Source: Sinotaia quadrata
Taxonomy: Eukaryota > Mollusca > Gastropoda > Architaenioglossa > Viviparidae
Direction of reading: 5' to 3'
DNA: 64,000 bases
Assembly (NCBI GenBank): GCA_028829895.1
Contig: CM054177.1
Location: forward strand, 31,227,564 to 31,291,563
In this document: positions 11,310 through 22,602 of the stretch, piece after piece
How positions within the stretch are numbered: the stretch's first letter is position 1
Layout: each line of letters starts with the position of its first letter
The notes under the pieces: model-generated
What the model saw: only the letters and a program-made list of their open reading frames with translations
What the model was told of the DNA's origin: nothing
Database searches by the model: none
Made by a program: the position numbers and the translations under genes

Positions 11310-11840
11310 CTATTACACACACAAACACTTTATTTTACATTACCCAGAAATATACTGTTTAAAAATAATAGTAATATCAATTCTTTATTTCGCAATACCC
11401 AACAATTTACTGTTTAAAAAGTAACAGTAGTAGAGTCAATAATAACTCTAATGTTAATATTTTATTTCACATTACCCAACAATATATATGCTAAACAACA
11501 ACACTAATATCAATACTTTGCTTCACATTACCCAACAATATATATGCTAAATATATTCCAAAATAACACTAATACCAATACTGTGCTTCACATTACCCAA
11601 CAATATACAGCTTATAAAAAAACTAGTGATATCAGAACTTTGTTTGACATCACCAAACAAACTCTTTTGATTGAACATTGGAACATTATGTATTAATAAT
11701 CAATATTATTATTGCACATGCAATATTAACAACTGACATTACTATTATCAACTCGCCTAATGTGTTTAGAAACAAATGGCATTCTTATAATCCAGTTTCA
11801 TCACATTAACTCGCCTAGTGAGTTTAGAAACAAGTAACAG
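11310..11840. repeat. Degenerate ~65-bp array plus a ~60-bp duplication
   Basis: Blocks CTTCACATTACCCAACAATA recur at about 65-bp spacing to 11640. AACTCGCCTA.TG.GTTTAGAAACAA occurs twice at 11750-11835. Confidence 0.8.
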
Positions 11841-12119
11841 TTGCAGATATACATATCTAACCAGTGACACATACTCTGCATCGGCACTTGTAGATATCTT
11901 GTATCATAACTAATTACCCATATTTGATATAATTCATTATTACAAAGTCACCCCAGGGTATAGCGGCGATACTGTCTTTCTATTTACTCTTTGACAGATA
12001 TCATAAGACTGACAGTAGCTAGTGATGTCCCCCCATCATACATGGCCAATAAAACTCAGCCTCCACATGAGTTTGGTCCTAGATGACCAGCAGTGTGTGT
12101 GTGTGTGTGGGGGGGGGGG
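11841..12119. other. Unique sequence ending in TG/G run
   Basis: No gene. The run (TG)n then G13 at about 12093-12121 borders the retroelement relic. Confidence 0.6.
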
Positions 12120-13140
12120 GGATGAGCCAAACACAACATGTTAGCTCAGAGGTATAACCGTCTGACTGCTTTTAGTCCCTTCCTGCTTATGAATTAAGAG
12201 ACCATCCTTTAGGCAAAACGCAATAGCTTTGCCGGATGATTTGGACATTTATGATTCTGAGAGTTTGGTCTGCTCTCAGCATCTCTCAAGAGAATCATTA
12301 GTCAATTATGCTGCCCTGAAAAGGGCTTTCCCCCACTCAGGTTCAGCCACAGTCTGACAGTCATAAACCATTATCTGCCCTGCCTTGACTGATTCCTGAG
12401 TGACTTTTGGTGACATTCCCACCACCACCATTTTCCGCCAAAGTCATCGGCGCACCACCTTCACAATTTCCACTGACTATTCCTGGTTCACTTTGCAATT
12501 TCCACTGACTATTCCTGGTTCACTTTGCAATTTCCACTGACTATTCCTGGTTCACTTTGCAATTTCCACTGACTATTCCTGGTTCACTTTGCAAACCTTC
12601 ACGCATGCGCTACAGCATGCCTTCATGTGAGTACTCACACATTGCTGAGAGAATCTGGGGTGTCATCACCATTGAGAACATGTTTACATCTCATTATAGC
12701 AATTTCAACACAATTTACTAGACATACAGCCTGAATGCATCCACAAACATACTTGCTATTTATGTCTAGCATCACAATGGGTACTTTATCTTTTACACCA
12801 TTGGCTAGAGTGATTATTTGAAACTGTCCAGTGCAGTCACTTTCCTTCACTAGTCTAGGGTGTACTACTAACCATACTCTGAATGGAACAAAACGTTTAT
12901 TTATGTATACATTAAAGTGAGGTGTGCCACTTAGTTCTCTGACATTTATGTTACCTGGGCAATAACATTTAATATGGCCTAGTTAGCCACAGCTAAAGCA
13001 CGCTACTGGTCCATTCTTAACACCTTTGTTTTTACTGTTGGTGTGAGGTGTGCGAACTCTTGTCTTTCATCTTACAAAATGGAGGTGGTGCAAGAGAAGA
13101 TCTTGTTTTAGGTTTATCTGGCTTGTCACTGTCATTTAAA
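12120..13140 (-). pseudogene. Ty3/gypsy-like Gag-Pol relic, internally deleted
   Basis: Minus-strand remnant of an LTR retrotransposon. In the order of translation: a lysine/proline-rich linker (about 13140-13010); a zinc knuckle with C-x2-C-x4-H-x4-C spacing (12959-13000) interrupted by TAA at 12983-12985; a segment resembling the retropepsin region of molluscan gypsy elements (about 12950-12640; blocks VHPRLVKESDCTG and VPIVMLDI) in which the expected catalytic D-T-G is not present; then, after a stop and a 32-bp tandem array, a block with KDGLLIHKQE (12260-12120) typical of the stretch before the integrase H2C2 domain. Reverse transcriptase and RNase H, which should lie between these, are missing. 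Several stops: not functional. Assignment is by motif memory only. Confidence 0.7.
12462..12597. repeat. 32-bp array inside the retroelement relic
   Basis: About 4 copies of CAATTTCCACTGACTATTCC followed by TGGTTCACTTTG. Sits where the reverse transcriptase part of the relic should be. Confidence 0.92.
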
Positions 13141-13330
13141 TACTCAAAATCAAAACTTTAAATAACCAAATTTATACCTTGTATATAATAAATAGCCAAA
13201 CTCATGCCATTTCTTTATTAATTTTATCTTGTATTTAAACACCCAAATTAAATTTCTCCGATATACTATAATGAAATCAAGGAAATCATACCATATACAT
13301 TGCTATTTCTGTTGACGACATAAAAAAGAG
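13141..13330. other. AT-rich unique spacer
   Basis: Two loose copies of an AAATAxCCAAA..TATACCTTG block; otherwise nothing. Confidence 0.5.
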
Positions 13331-13437
13331 AAAGTGTTATTCCTGTTGATGACAAGAAAGAGAGAGAGTGTTATTAGTGTTGATGACAAGAAAGAGAGAG
13401 AGTGTTATTAGTGTTGATGACAAAAAAAGAGAATGTG
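13331..13437. repeat. 34-bp array, 3 copies
   Basis: GTGTTATTAGTGTTGATGAC then AAGAAAGAGAGAGA. Confidence 0.9.
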
Positions 13438-13504
13438 TGTATCGAGAACCCTTTGGAAACTTTGCATTGTGTGTAAAGGTGATAAATTTGAAGACGGACT
13501 CTGA

Positions 13505-13655
13505 TAAGCAAAGGAATATTGATCATATGACTTATACATTGCTTGGATTGTTGACCATATGACATATATAATGCTTGGAATATTGACAATGTGACATATA
13601 TAATGCTTGGAATATTGACAATGTGACATATATAATGCTTAGAATATTGACAAGG
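13505..13655. repeat. 32-bp array
   Basis: GAATATTGACAATGTGACAT then ATATAATGCTTG, about 4 to 5 copies. Confidence 0.9.
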
Positions 13656-13750
13656 CGTGTTTCTGATGATGAGTGCAAGTTTCTAGCAGGACTAATGAAA
13701 TGAGATCAGACCGTGAAGCACAACAAGGAGAAGAGGTCTTGTGCTGCATG

Positions 13751-13968
13751 TTCTATAATCAATTAAGTGCTGAAGACTGTAGAAAAGTGGGTTGACATGG
13801 TCACTTCTATAATCAATTAAGTGCTGAAGACTGTAGAAAAGTGGGTTGACATGGTCACTTCTATAATCAATTAAGTGCTGAAGACTGTAGAAAAGTGGGT
13901 TGACATGGTCACTTCTATAATCAATTAAGTGCTGAAGACTGTAGAAAAGTGGGTTGACATGGTCACTT
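13751..13968. repeat. 54-bp minisatellite, 4 near-identical copies
   Basis: TCAATTAAGTGCTGAAGACT start. A minus-strand open frame of 18-residue repeats results. Confidence 0.95.
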
Positions 13969-14117
13969 CTTGGAGCTCTGAGAATAATTCGTTTGGAAAC
14001 TTTTCGAGTTGCTTCACAGCCACGGAAAGAGGGGTTGGGGGGGGGGAGAGAGAGGAGAGAGTTTTGTGAAAGCAAGCGGTTCATCGCATCTCTTGCAGAC
14101 GGTGATAATTTGTCCTC

Positions 14118-14222
14118 TGTCTAGATATGCTGTTGTACAAGTACTGAAGATACATTGTCATAGGAAGAGATAGCTGTTGTACAAGTACTGAAGATACATT
14201 GTCATAGGAAGAGATAGCTGTT
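14118..14222. repeat. 44-bp duplication
   Basis: TTGTACAAGTACTGAAGATA twice plus a partial copy. An A/G-rich strand tract (G9, GAGA) lies just before, at 14028-14065. Confidence 0.9.
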
Positions 14223-14514
14223 GAAAGCACACCCAGATTGCTAAATGACTGACTAAATTTCATGGAAATATTACCAATATTTATTGACTATGCAGAGATA
14301 ATGGATTAGAAATTCCTTAAATAGCACAACAAGCATGACATCAGTTTTATCATCATCTATTAGAAACGAGTGGACCATCTTTCAGAACTTAGCATTTAGA
14401 CACACGTCTCAGCACTTTGTATGGTAGTGCAATTTTATTAGGGCAGTTTGATTTGTATGCTTGATTGTCATCATTACACAACTGGTAAGACACCGGACTT
14501 ATGACACTGGAAAG

Positions 14515-14725
14515 GGGTTGCGGATACCTGATAGGGGCTTGTATGTTGGATAGGGTCTGCGTACATATGATAGGGGGTGTATATGTTAGGGGCTGTATAT
14601 ATTATATAGGGTCTGTGTACATATGATAAGGGCTGTATATGTTAGATAGGGGTTGTATATGTTAGATAGGAGTTGTACATGTTAGATAGGGGCTGTATAT
14701 GTTCGATAGGGCCTGTACAAACTAT
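14515..14725. repeat. ~20-bp array
   Basis: GGGCTGTATATGTTAGATAG, about 10 variable copies. Confidence 0.88.
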
Positions 14726-14799
14726 TAGGGATATATAATAATAATAAACTGGTCTGAGAACAAAGCTCTCTGGATCATTGTAACACAGGTCCTGGGCTG

Positions 14800-15095
14800 G
14801 ACTGCTTACCATATACTTACACGATTTGTCTAGGCTGGACTGTTTACCATTTACAGACAATTTGTCTATGTGGACTATTTACCATTTACTGACACAATTT
14901 GTCTAGGAGGACTGTTTTCCAATTACTGACACTACATGCTTGGGCTGGACTGTTTACCATTTATTGATACAATCTATCTGGGTTGGACTGTTTACCATTT
15001 ACTGATACAATCTATCTGGGCTGGACTGTTTAACATTTACTGATACAATCTATCTGGGTTGGACTGTTTACCATTTACTGACAAAATTTGTTGTC
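14800..15095. repeat. 38-bp array
   Basis: GGCTGGACTGTTTACCATTT then ACTGATACAATCTATCTG, about 7 copies, more uniform to the right. Confidence 0.92.
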
Positions 15096-15137
15096 TCTCA
15101 GACAGATTATGTTTGAACCAATATAAAACAGTGTAAT

Positions 15138-15500
15138 CGATGCCAGAAACACGTTGGTGATGGTTGAGCAATATTCTGAGTATGGTGAGTAATGTCAGAA
15201 ACACGTTGGTGATGGTTGAGCAATATTCTGAGTATGGTGAGTAATGTCAGAAACACGTTGGTGATGGTTGAGCAATATTCTGAGTATGGTGAGTAATGTC
15301 AGAAACACGTTGGTGATGGTTGAGCAATATTCTGAGTATGGTGAGTAATGTCAGAAACACGTTGGTGATGGTTGAGCAATATTCTATGGTGAGTAATGTC
15401 AGAAACACGTTGGTGATGGTTGGGCAATATTCTATGGTGAGTAATGTCAGAAACACGTTGGTGATGGTTGGGCAATATTCTATGGTGAGTAATGCCAGAA
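15138..15500. repeat. 52-bp array switching to 48-bp units
   Basis: GTAATGTCAGAAACACGTTG start. About four 52-bp copies containing TTCTGAGTATGG, then three copies lacking GAGT (48 bp). The last copies also share GGGCAATATT. Confidence 0.95.
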
Positions 15501-16135
15501 ACTGCAGATATATCAAGGAGTATGAAAAATGAAATCTGTCCAATATCCAAAGCAGAGAGACGGTGATTAACAACTTTGAAAAGATCAGTTTCAGTGTTGT
15601 GACAGGGAAGATAAATTGACTGAAAATCATTGAAAAGATTGTGCTGATTAATGTGAGTTGCTAAGACTAAACAAATATTTCCAGGCCTTTTGACATTTAC
15701 AATGGACTAGAGACTGGCGAGAATTGTTCAAGTCATTCGTGTCCAGGGTTGGCGTTTGAAAAGTGGCTTTACAACGGCTGTTTTTTTTAAAGCAATGAGT
15801 AAAACTAATGGAACGAGATGTGTCCAGGGTGTCTATCAAAGCACTAGTGTAGCATCTGAACACTCTAACAGAAGTGATGTTGGAATAGAGTCAAATTCAC
15901 ATCACATTGTTGTTTGTAGAAAATCTACAGATATTGACTGAAATGTTGTGAAAGGTAGGCATGTAAACCTTGCTGTTAGTGGAGGTCAGGTAGAGGTTGA
16001 TGTGAGTCTCGAATACATATAATGAATGGAAAAGTTTAGAGCAAAGTCCGTTGTCGTTCACAGGACGTTATCCCAGGCAGGTTTGCTCTTTGAGGGCGAC
16101 CGACAGTCTAAAATGAGTGGTATAGTAACTAGTCT
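15501..16135. other. Unique sequence, no gene seen
   Basis: Single-copy. Open frames on both strands are short and unlike known proteins. Confidence 0.5.
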
Positions 16136-16518
16136 GGTACAACATTCCGGGATAGTAGCATAGAACCAATCTAGCTCCACATTCCGGGATAGTAGCATAG
16201 AACCAATCTAGCTCCACATTCCGGGATAGTAGCATAGAACCAATCTAGCTCTACATTCCGGGATAGTAGCATAGAACCAATCTAGCTCCACATTCCGGGA
16301 TAGTAGTATAGAACCAATCTAGCTCCACATTCCGAAATAGTAGCATAGAACCAATCTAGCTCCACATTCCGGGATAGTAGCATAGAACCAATCTAGCTCC
16401 ACATTCCGAAATAGTAGCATAGAACCAATCTAGCTCCACATTCCGGGATAGTAGCATAGAACCAATCTAGCTCCACATTCCGAAATAGTAGCATAGAACC
16501 AATCTAGCTCCACATTCC
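16136..16518. repeat. 37-bp array
   Basis: About 10 copies of TAGCATAGAACCAATCTAGC then TCCACATTCCGGGATAG. The CCGGG/CCGAA variant alternates in the second half, suggesting a 74-bp dimer. Confidence 0.95.
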
Positions 16519-16609
16519 TTTGATAGTAGCTTATAGCTTTTATTCCAGATTGGGTCACATAGTTACTCCGGCACTGATTCCAACTGAGTGGTAGATAGAA
16601 ACTATCTGT

Positions 16610-17185
16610 GTACTCTTATGAAGGGAGACCTTTTATGTACTCCAATGTATGGAGACCTTGTATGTACTCCTGTGTATGGAGACCTTCTATGTACTTCTAT
16701 GTAGGGAGACCTTACAAGTACTCTTGTGATGGGAATCCTTACATGTATTCTTAAGAAGGCAGGCCTTATATGTATTCTTAAGAAGGCAGGCCTTATGTGT
16801 ATTCCTAAGAAGGCAGGTCTCATATGTATTCCTAAGAAGGCAGGTCTCATATGTATTCTTAAGAAGGCAGACCTTATGTGTATTCTTAAGAAGGCAGGCC
16901 TCATATGTATTCTTAAGAAGGCAGACCTTATGTGTATTCTTAAGAAGGCAGGCCTTATATGTATTCTTAAGAAGACAGGCCTTATGTGTATTCTTAAGAA
17001 GGCAGGCCTTATTGTACTCGTATTTAGGGAGACATTATCTGTAATCTTATGTAAGGAAACCTTATAAAAAATCCAATTATGTAAGGAAACCTTATATGTG
17101 CTCTTAAGGAGACCTTATACGTACTCTTAAGGAGACCTTATACGTACTCTTAAGGAGACCTTATACGTACTCATGTGTAGCGAGC
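16610..17185. repeat. 27-bp array grading into 22-bp units
   Basis: Core 16740-17010: TTAAGAAGGCAGGCCTTATA then TGTATTC, about 10 copies (9-residue frames). Flanks carry GGAGACCTTATGTACTC and, at the right, 22-bp CTTAAGGAGACCTTATACGT units that look related. Confidence 0.93.
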
Positions 17186-17193
17186 GTTCGAAC

Positions 17194-17229
17194 ACGCCGA
17201 GTATTTTTTTTTTTTTTTTACGCCGAGTT
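17194..17229. repeat. T16 run between direct repeats
   Basis: ACGCCGAGT at 17194 and again at 17220 flank TA plus sixteen T. May be the trace of a retrotransposed or slippage-expanded tract. Confidence 0.6.
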
Positions 17230-17815
17230 AACCATAATGGCGGGACAGTCCAGATGTGTACATTAAAATCTCAGATAGATATTAAAATTTTATTGTTAAA
17301 AATTAGAAAAGACTATAATTAATAACAACAAATTCTGATGTACATAAATTACTCAAGGTATGGAAAACATCAATGTTTAATTCTCTAGAAAACCAAACAC
17401 TTTCACAATTTAGATGGTACAGAGTAAAGTCTTCATGGTACAGAGTTAAAATATTTGTGTCTTATGAAATAGTAAAATTTACAGTGTATTATATGTTCGA
17501 CCGACAAGGGATCTCAACAAAACCGACATTTTAGAACATCCCCTAAATAGGTACGCATATGTTAGTAGATTTGTATGATCACTCTTAGATTTGTATGTTC
17601 ACTCTTAGATTTGTATCTTCACTCGTAGATTTGTATCTTTTCTACGTATATCGCAGTAAGCAGTAAGGTGTTAGGTGATAGAAATGACGTCTTCTTCAAA
17701 GGACTGTTTTGGTGATACAAAAAAACAACAACGCTTAGTGATTATAAACAGGTAATATCCGGGCTGAGATCTTTTTAGAGATCAATCACTAATAGAAGAG
17801 ACATTAATATATATA
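17230..17815. other. Unique sequence with a small 20-bp array
   Basis: A 20-bp array CTCTTAGATTTGTATGTTCA lies at 17570-17640 (4 copies). A TA run is at 17800-17821. No gene. Confidence 0.6.
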
Positions 17816-17821
17816 TATATA

Positions 17822-18050
17822 TTCTAAGCACACAATGACCACACTAAGCACACAATGACCACACTAAGCACACAATGACCACACTAAGCACACAATGACC
17901 ACACTAAGCACACAATGACCACACTAAGCACACAATGACCACACTAAATACACAATGACCACACTAAGCACACAATGACCACACTAAGCACACAATGACC
18001 ACACTAAGCACACAATGACCACACTAAATACACAATGACCATCCCGAGCA
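17822..18050. repeat. 20-bp array
   Basis: About 11 copies of CTAAGCACACAATGACCACA; two carry AAATACA in place of AAGCACA. Confidence 0.96.
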
Positions 18051-18484
18051 CAACTGTAGAATGTTTGATTGACAGCTAGACGAGATTTGATTAGCGTGTA
18101 TCCTGAACCCCGAAGAGTTGAATTGTCTCCATGTCAACGACTTGTATTTTTACGACAAGTGGAGGAGAAAGACTGGATTCTTGTTACAACTGATATTAAT
18201 GAAGTATTAAAAACAATGATAACAAACCGCGTCTTTAACAGCCATTCACTCCACACAAAAAGTTCGTTTTTTGATTCCTGTTGTGTAGACTGCGATGACT
18301 ACAACACCTTACATTTCAACACCAAAACATAGTGTTTCTTTAAATATCCAAACATCACACCACAGATTTAAGTATCCAATGACATATGCCATAATTAAAT
18401 ACCTTAAGTCATACCATATACTTAAGTACCTCATATACCGTATATCTAAGCACCTAGTCATACTATGTATTTAACTACGAAATT
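18051..18484. other. Unique spacer
   Basis: One 87-codon frame at 18069-18332 resembles no family I know; the rest is AT-rich with loose CATACCATATACTTAAGTA-like blocks. No gene called. Confidence 0.4.
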
Positions 18485-18485
18485 C

Positions 18486-18848
18486 ATGTCGAATATTGCA
18501 ATACTCAAATCATGTCGAATATTTCAATACTCAAATCATGTCGAATATTTCAATACTCAAATCATGTCGAATATTTCAATACTCAAATCATGTCGAATAT
18601 TGCAATACTCAAATCATGTCGAATATTGCAATACTCAAATCATGTCGAATATTTCAATACTCAAATCATGTCGAATATTGCAATACTCAAATCATGTCGA
18701 ATATTTCAATACTCAAATCATGTCGAATATTTCAATACTCAAATCATGTCGAATATTGCAATACTCAAATCATGTCGAATATTTCAATACTCAAATCATG
18801 TCGAATATTTCAATACTCAAATCATGTCGAATATTTCAATACTCAAAA
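18486..18848. repeat. 26-bp array with two interspersed variants
   Basis: About 14 copies of CATGTCGAATATTTCAATAC then TCAAAT. Only one site varies: ATTG or ATTT, in the order G T T T G G T G T T G T T T. All three forward frames are open because the 26-bp unit cycles through frames without creating a stop. Confidence 0.97.
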
Positions 18849-19500
18849 TTACGCCGTTTAGAAAATAATTTAAGTCATGCTATGTCTTTAAAACTCCAGA
18901 GAAAATGTTACAGGTAAACCGATCTTTTATGTGCAAATATTCAATCGATATAACTTGAGTATCGATTATAAAGGTTGCATCTTTAAAGTTTTAGGACGAA
19001 GTTAAAGTGCAAAGTGAAAAGTGCGACTTCACTTATTCAGGCATCCATCGAACAATAACGCCATTTTGTAGCCAGTGGTCAGACAACGGGCACATTAAGT
19101 GCAGCTGTATGTCAGATTATTGAATGTTTTAAGTTTTAGACCTTTGGTTGTCTTATACGCGAGTGGCCCATGTACAAAAGAGCAATATTGCAGACGCCAT
19201 TTGTGGGGTCTGAAAAGCAATTGTGAGTGCTATCATATGGATTACCGGAAGCTCGTGAAAGTAATGAGAAAATGATGTCCACCTTCAAGCTTTTAGCGCT
19301 CTCAGCCAGTAAACTTAGAATGCCACCTCCAAGCGATTAATTTCAGATTACCATCTTGCACCCAGTAACGTTCTCAGACACACCAAGTGTCGTGTGCAAC
19401 AAAATGCACTTAAGACTAAGCGTATCCTATCACACCCATAGCGGAGAAAACAATGGCCACACTGGTCTGTCACATTAAAGAGGACAATAATAACAATTAC
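18849..19500. other. Unique sequence, no gene seen
   Basis: Single-copy, moderate GC. No recognisable product. Confidence 0.5.
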
Positions 19501-19718
19501 CTTAAAAATTAACAAAAGCCAGTAGTTGGATATCATGCCACATTAACAAGAGCCAGTAGTGAGATACCACGTCACATTAACAAGAGCCAGTAGTTAGATA
19601 TCACGTTACGTTAACAAGAGCCAGTAGTGAGATACCACGTCACATTAACAAGAGCCAGTAGTGAGATATCACGTTACATTAACAAGAGCCAGTAGTGAGA
19701 TAACACGTCATAATAACA
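19501..19718. repeat. 34-bp array
   Basis: CATTAACAAGAGCCAGTAGT then GAGATACCACGTCA, about 6 copies. Confidence 0.95.
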
Positions 19719-19732
19719 AAATCTGATGGTAT

Positions 19733-20810
19733 CAGTACCCTGTGACAACAAGAGACATTGGTAAAGCTATCCTTTGAACACACGAGACAGTGGTAAAGCT
19801 ATCCTGTGACAACACGAGACAGTGGTAAAGCTATACTGTGACAACACGAGACAGTGGTAAAGCTATACTGTGACAACACAAGACAGTGGTAAAGCTATCA
19901 TGTGACAACAAGAGACAGTGGTAAAGCTATCATGTGGCAACAAGAGATAGTGATAAAGCTATCCTGTGACACATTCACGGAAACTTGCTTCACGCCCACG
20001 ATCGATCACGCTATATGTCAAGCTGCCACGTGTTCAGATTTGGTAGCAGAGATATCACGTGTTGCAGAATTCTATCAAATGTTCAGATTTGGTAACAGAA
20101 TATATCACGTGTTTGCAGAATTGTATTATGTGTTCAGACCTGGTTATAGAAATATTGTGTGGAATATAGACTTGGTAGAAGAGTTATCGCGTTTTGTTCA
20201 GACCTATTGTGCAGAACTGGTAAGAAAGCTACCACGTCTTGTATAAAGCTATTACGTGTTGTACAGAGCTATTACGTGCTGTACAGAGCTATTACGTGTT
20301 GTACAGAGTTGGTAACAAAGTTGTCAAGCTTTATACAGAGCTATTACGTGTTGTACAGAGTTGGTAACAAAGTTGTCAAGCTTTATACAGAGCTATTATG
20401 TGTTGTAAAGAGCTGATAATAAAACTATCTTATTGGATGGAACTGATAATGAGTCTAATCGTGTTTTATACAGAGGTATGCACACAGCCATCATGTATTG
20501 TTCAGACCTGGTAACGAAGTTTTCACGAGCTGTATAGATCTTGTGACAAAGCTTCGTGTGTTGTTCAAGCCTGGTAATAAAGCTATCACGCACTGCACAA
20601 GCCTAGTTACAAGCTATCACGTGTTGTACAGACCTGGTTACCAAGCTATCACGTGTTGTACAGACCTGGTTACCAAGCTGTCACCTGTTGTACAGACCTA
20701 GTTACCAACCTGTCACGTGTTGTACAGACCTGGTTACCAAGCTATCACGTGTTGTACAGACCTGGTAAAGAGTTATTACGTAGTGTACAGAGCAGGTAAA
20801 AAAATATGTC
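19733..20810. repeat. 32-bp array family, 1.1 kb
   Basis: Left part: GACAACACGAGACAGTGGTA then AAGCTATCCTGT. Right part: GTGTTGTACAGACCTGGTTA then CCAAGCTATCAC. Both are about 32 bp, keep GGTAxxxAAGCTATC in the same place and grade into each other, so they look like one array that drifted. The most uniform copies are at 20580-20770. Confidence 0.88.
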
Positions 20811-21099
20811 GTACGCTGTACAGTGTGGGTCACAGAGTTTGTCAAGTTCCAGAGCTGTATAGCACAGCTCTGCAGCATAAATAATTTGTCGACTCTCAAG
20901 CACTCTAAAATTTCTCAACCGTTATCCGCAAACACCTTGAAAGTGATATCACCACTATAATAAAAATATTCCCAAGTGGTCAGATCCTGTGACAAAATTG
21001 CAAGGCGACTGGCAATTTAAATTGCCGTTTCTATTTTTGAAGCGCTTTCTAGCTTAGATGAGTACGCACTAACTGCCTACGTCACTGTGCGCACCTTTG
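20811..21099. other. Unique spacer
   Basis: No gene signal. Confidence 0.5.
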
Positions 21100-21705
21100 T
21101 TTGAATGTATTTATTTACGCTGCATGTCTGACTGACGTTGAAGAGACAAGAGCTTAACAAGGAGTATGAGATCTGTGGGCATGTTTGTTTGAATGTATTT
21201 ATTTACGTTGCATGTCTGACTGACGTTGAAGAGACAAGACCTTAACAAGGAGTATGAGATCTGTGGGCATGTTTGTTTGAATGTATTTATTTACGTTGCA
21301 TGTCTGACTGACGTTGAAGAGACAAGACCTTAACAAGGAGTATGAGATCTGTGGGCATGTTTGTTTGAATGTATTTATTTACGTTGCATGTCTGACTGAC
21401 GTTGAAGAGACAAGACCTTAACAAGGAGTATGAGATCTGTGGGCATGTTTGTTTGAATGTATTTATTTACGTTGCATGTCTGACTGACGTTGAAGAGACA
21501 AGAGCTTAACAAGGAGTATGAGATCTGTGGGCATGTTTGTTTGAATGTATTTATTTACGCTGCATGTCTGACTGACGTTGAAGAGACAAGACCTTAACAA
21601 GGAGTGTGAGATCTGTGGGCATGTTTGTTTGAATGTATTTATTTACGTTGCATGTCTGACTGGCGTTGAAGAGACAAGAGCTTAACAAGGAGTGTGAGAT
21701 GAAAT
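21100..21705. repeat. 88-bp minisatellite
   Basis: About 7 near-identical copies; TGTTTGTTTGAATGTATTTA starts at 21182 and again 88 bp on. One of the longest units here; variants AGAGCTTAAC and AGACCTTAAC are interspersed. Confidence 0.97.
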
Positions 21706-22377
21706 AATATGTACTTAGTAGAAGTCAAATGTTTGCCGCCATTTTTGTGATAAAAGTATCGTATTGACCAATATGACTTCTAGTTTACTTTCACCAAACC
21801 ATGTCCGACTTTACTTTTTTCAAAAAATGTTTATGCAAGCGACTGTGGGCAAAGTAATCTGCAATATACGCACATATTCATACATGCACTCAGACACGCA
21901 CACGCACTACCGGTGTCATAGTGGGTTGTATTTTAGTCATTGTCAAGCAACAAAGCTTGCTCCCAAAGTGTAAATAAAAGTTTTAAAATGTTAAACTAAC
22001 CCACTCGGGGTAGTAATTATTTCACTTTCATTTACTTTGTTTGTTTTCTTTGGTGATAAACGTGATCTAAATCGTTGGTCGGATCTAAATGTGTGGCCAG
22101 AAAATCTCGTTTGCATTTCCCAAAGGACACTTAACGAACACAAGAGAAAGCTGATGACGTCACACCAGCCTTCCAATACATGAACAAATTATGGAAGTGA
22201 ATGTTGCTGAAAGTACATTATTTATCTTCTCTTGCGTAGCACACGAGATCATCACGCTGCAAAGGTTAAACTGCATACTGGTAATGTGAGTTCATTTATT
22301 GAAACACTCATATTTATTATTAAAAACCTCATATATTTTATTGGAATCTCATATTTATTCAGGTTTTGTTTCAAGAC
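21706..22377. other. Unique sequence, no gene seen
   Basis: Short frames only. CACACGCACAC-like simple sequence near 21895. Confidence 0.5.
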
Positions 22378-22583
22378 TGTAATGGCCTTCTAGTTGTAAA
22401 ATATCTCTGCCTATAAATATTGGATGATTGTAACAATATGGGGCTTCTGGCTGTAAAATATCACTGCCTATGATTGTAACCTAACATTGTAACAATATGG
22501 GGCTTCTGGCTGTAAAATATCACTGCCTATGATTGTAACCTAACATTGTAACAATATGGGGCTTCTGGCTGTAAAATATCACT
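22378..22583. repeat. 59-bp array
   Basis: TTGTAACAATATGGGGCTTC then TGGCTGTAAAATATCACTGC, 3 copies plus a diverged one; ends about 20 bp before element copy B. Confidence 0.94.
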
Positions 22584-22602
22584 GGGTGTGAATACTGGAT
22601 TC

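Noticed and set aside
12140..12175. tRNA A-box-like TTAGCTCAGAGG
   Set aside because: No B box, no cloverleaf and no acceptor stem follow; the same bases belong to the minus-strand retroelement relic.
16602..17067. Overlapping long frames on both strands
   Set aside because: Both come from a 27-bp array (a multiple of 3); no coding composition outside the array.
18465..18917. Three overlapping 118-150-codon frames
   Set aside because: All three frames are open only because the 26-bp unit lacks stops; the array explains them completely.
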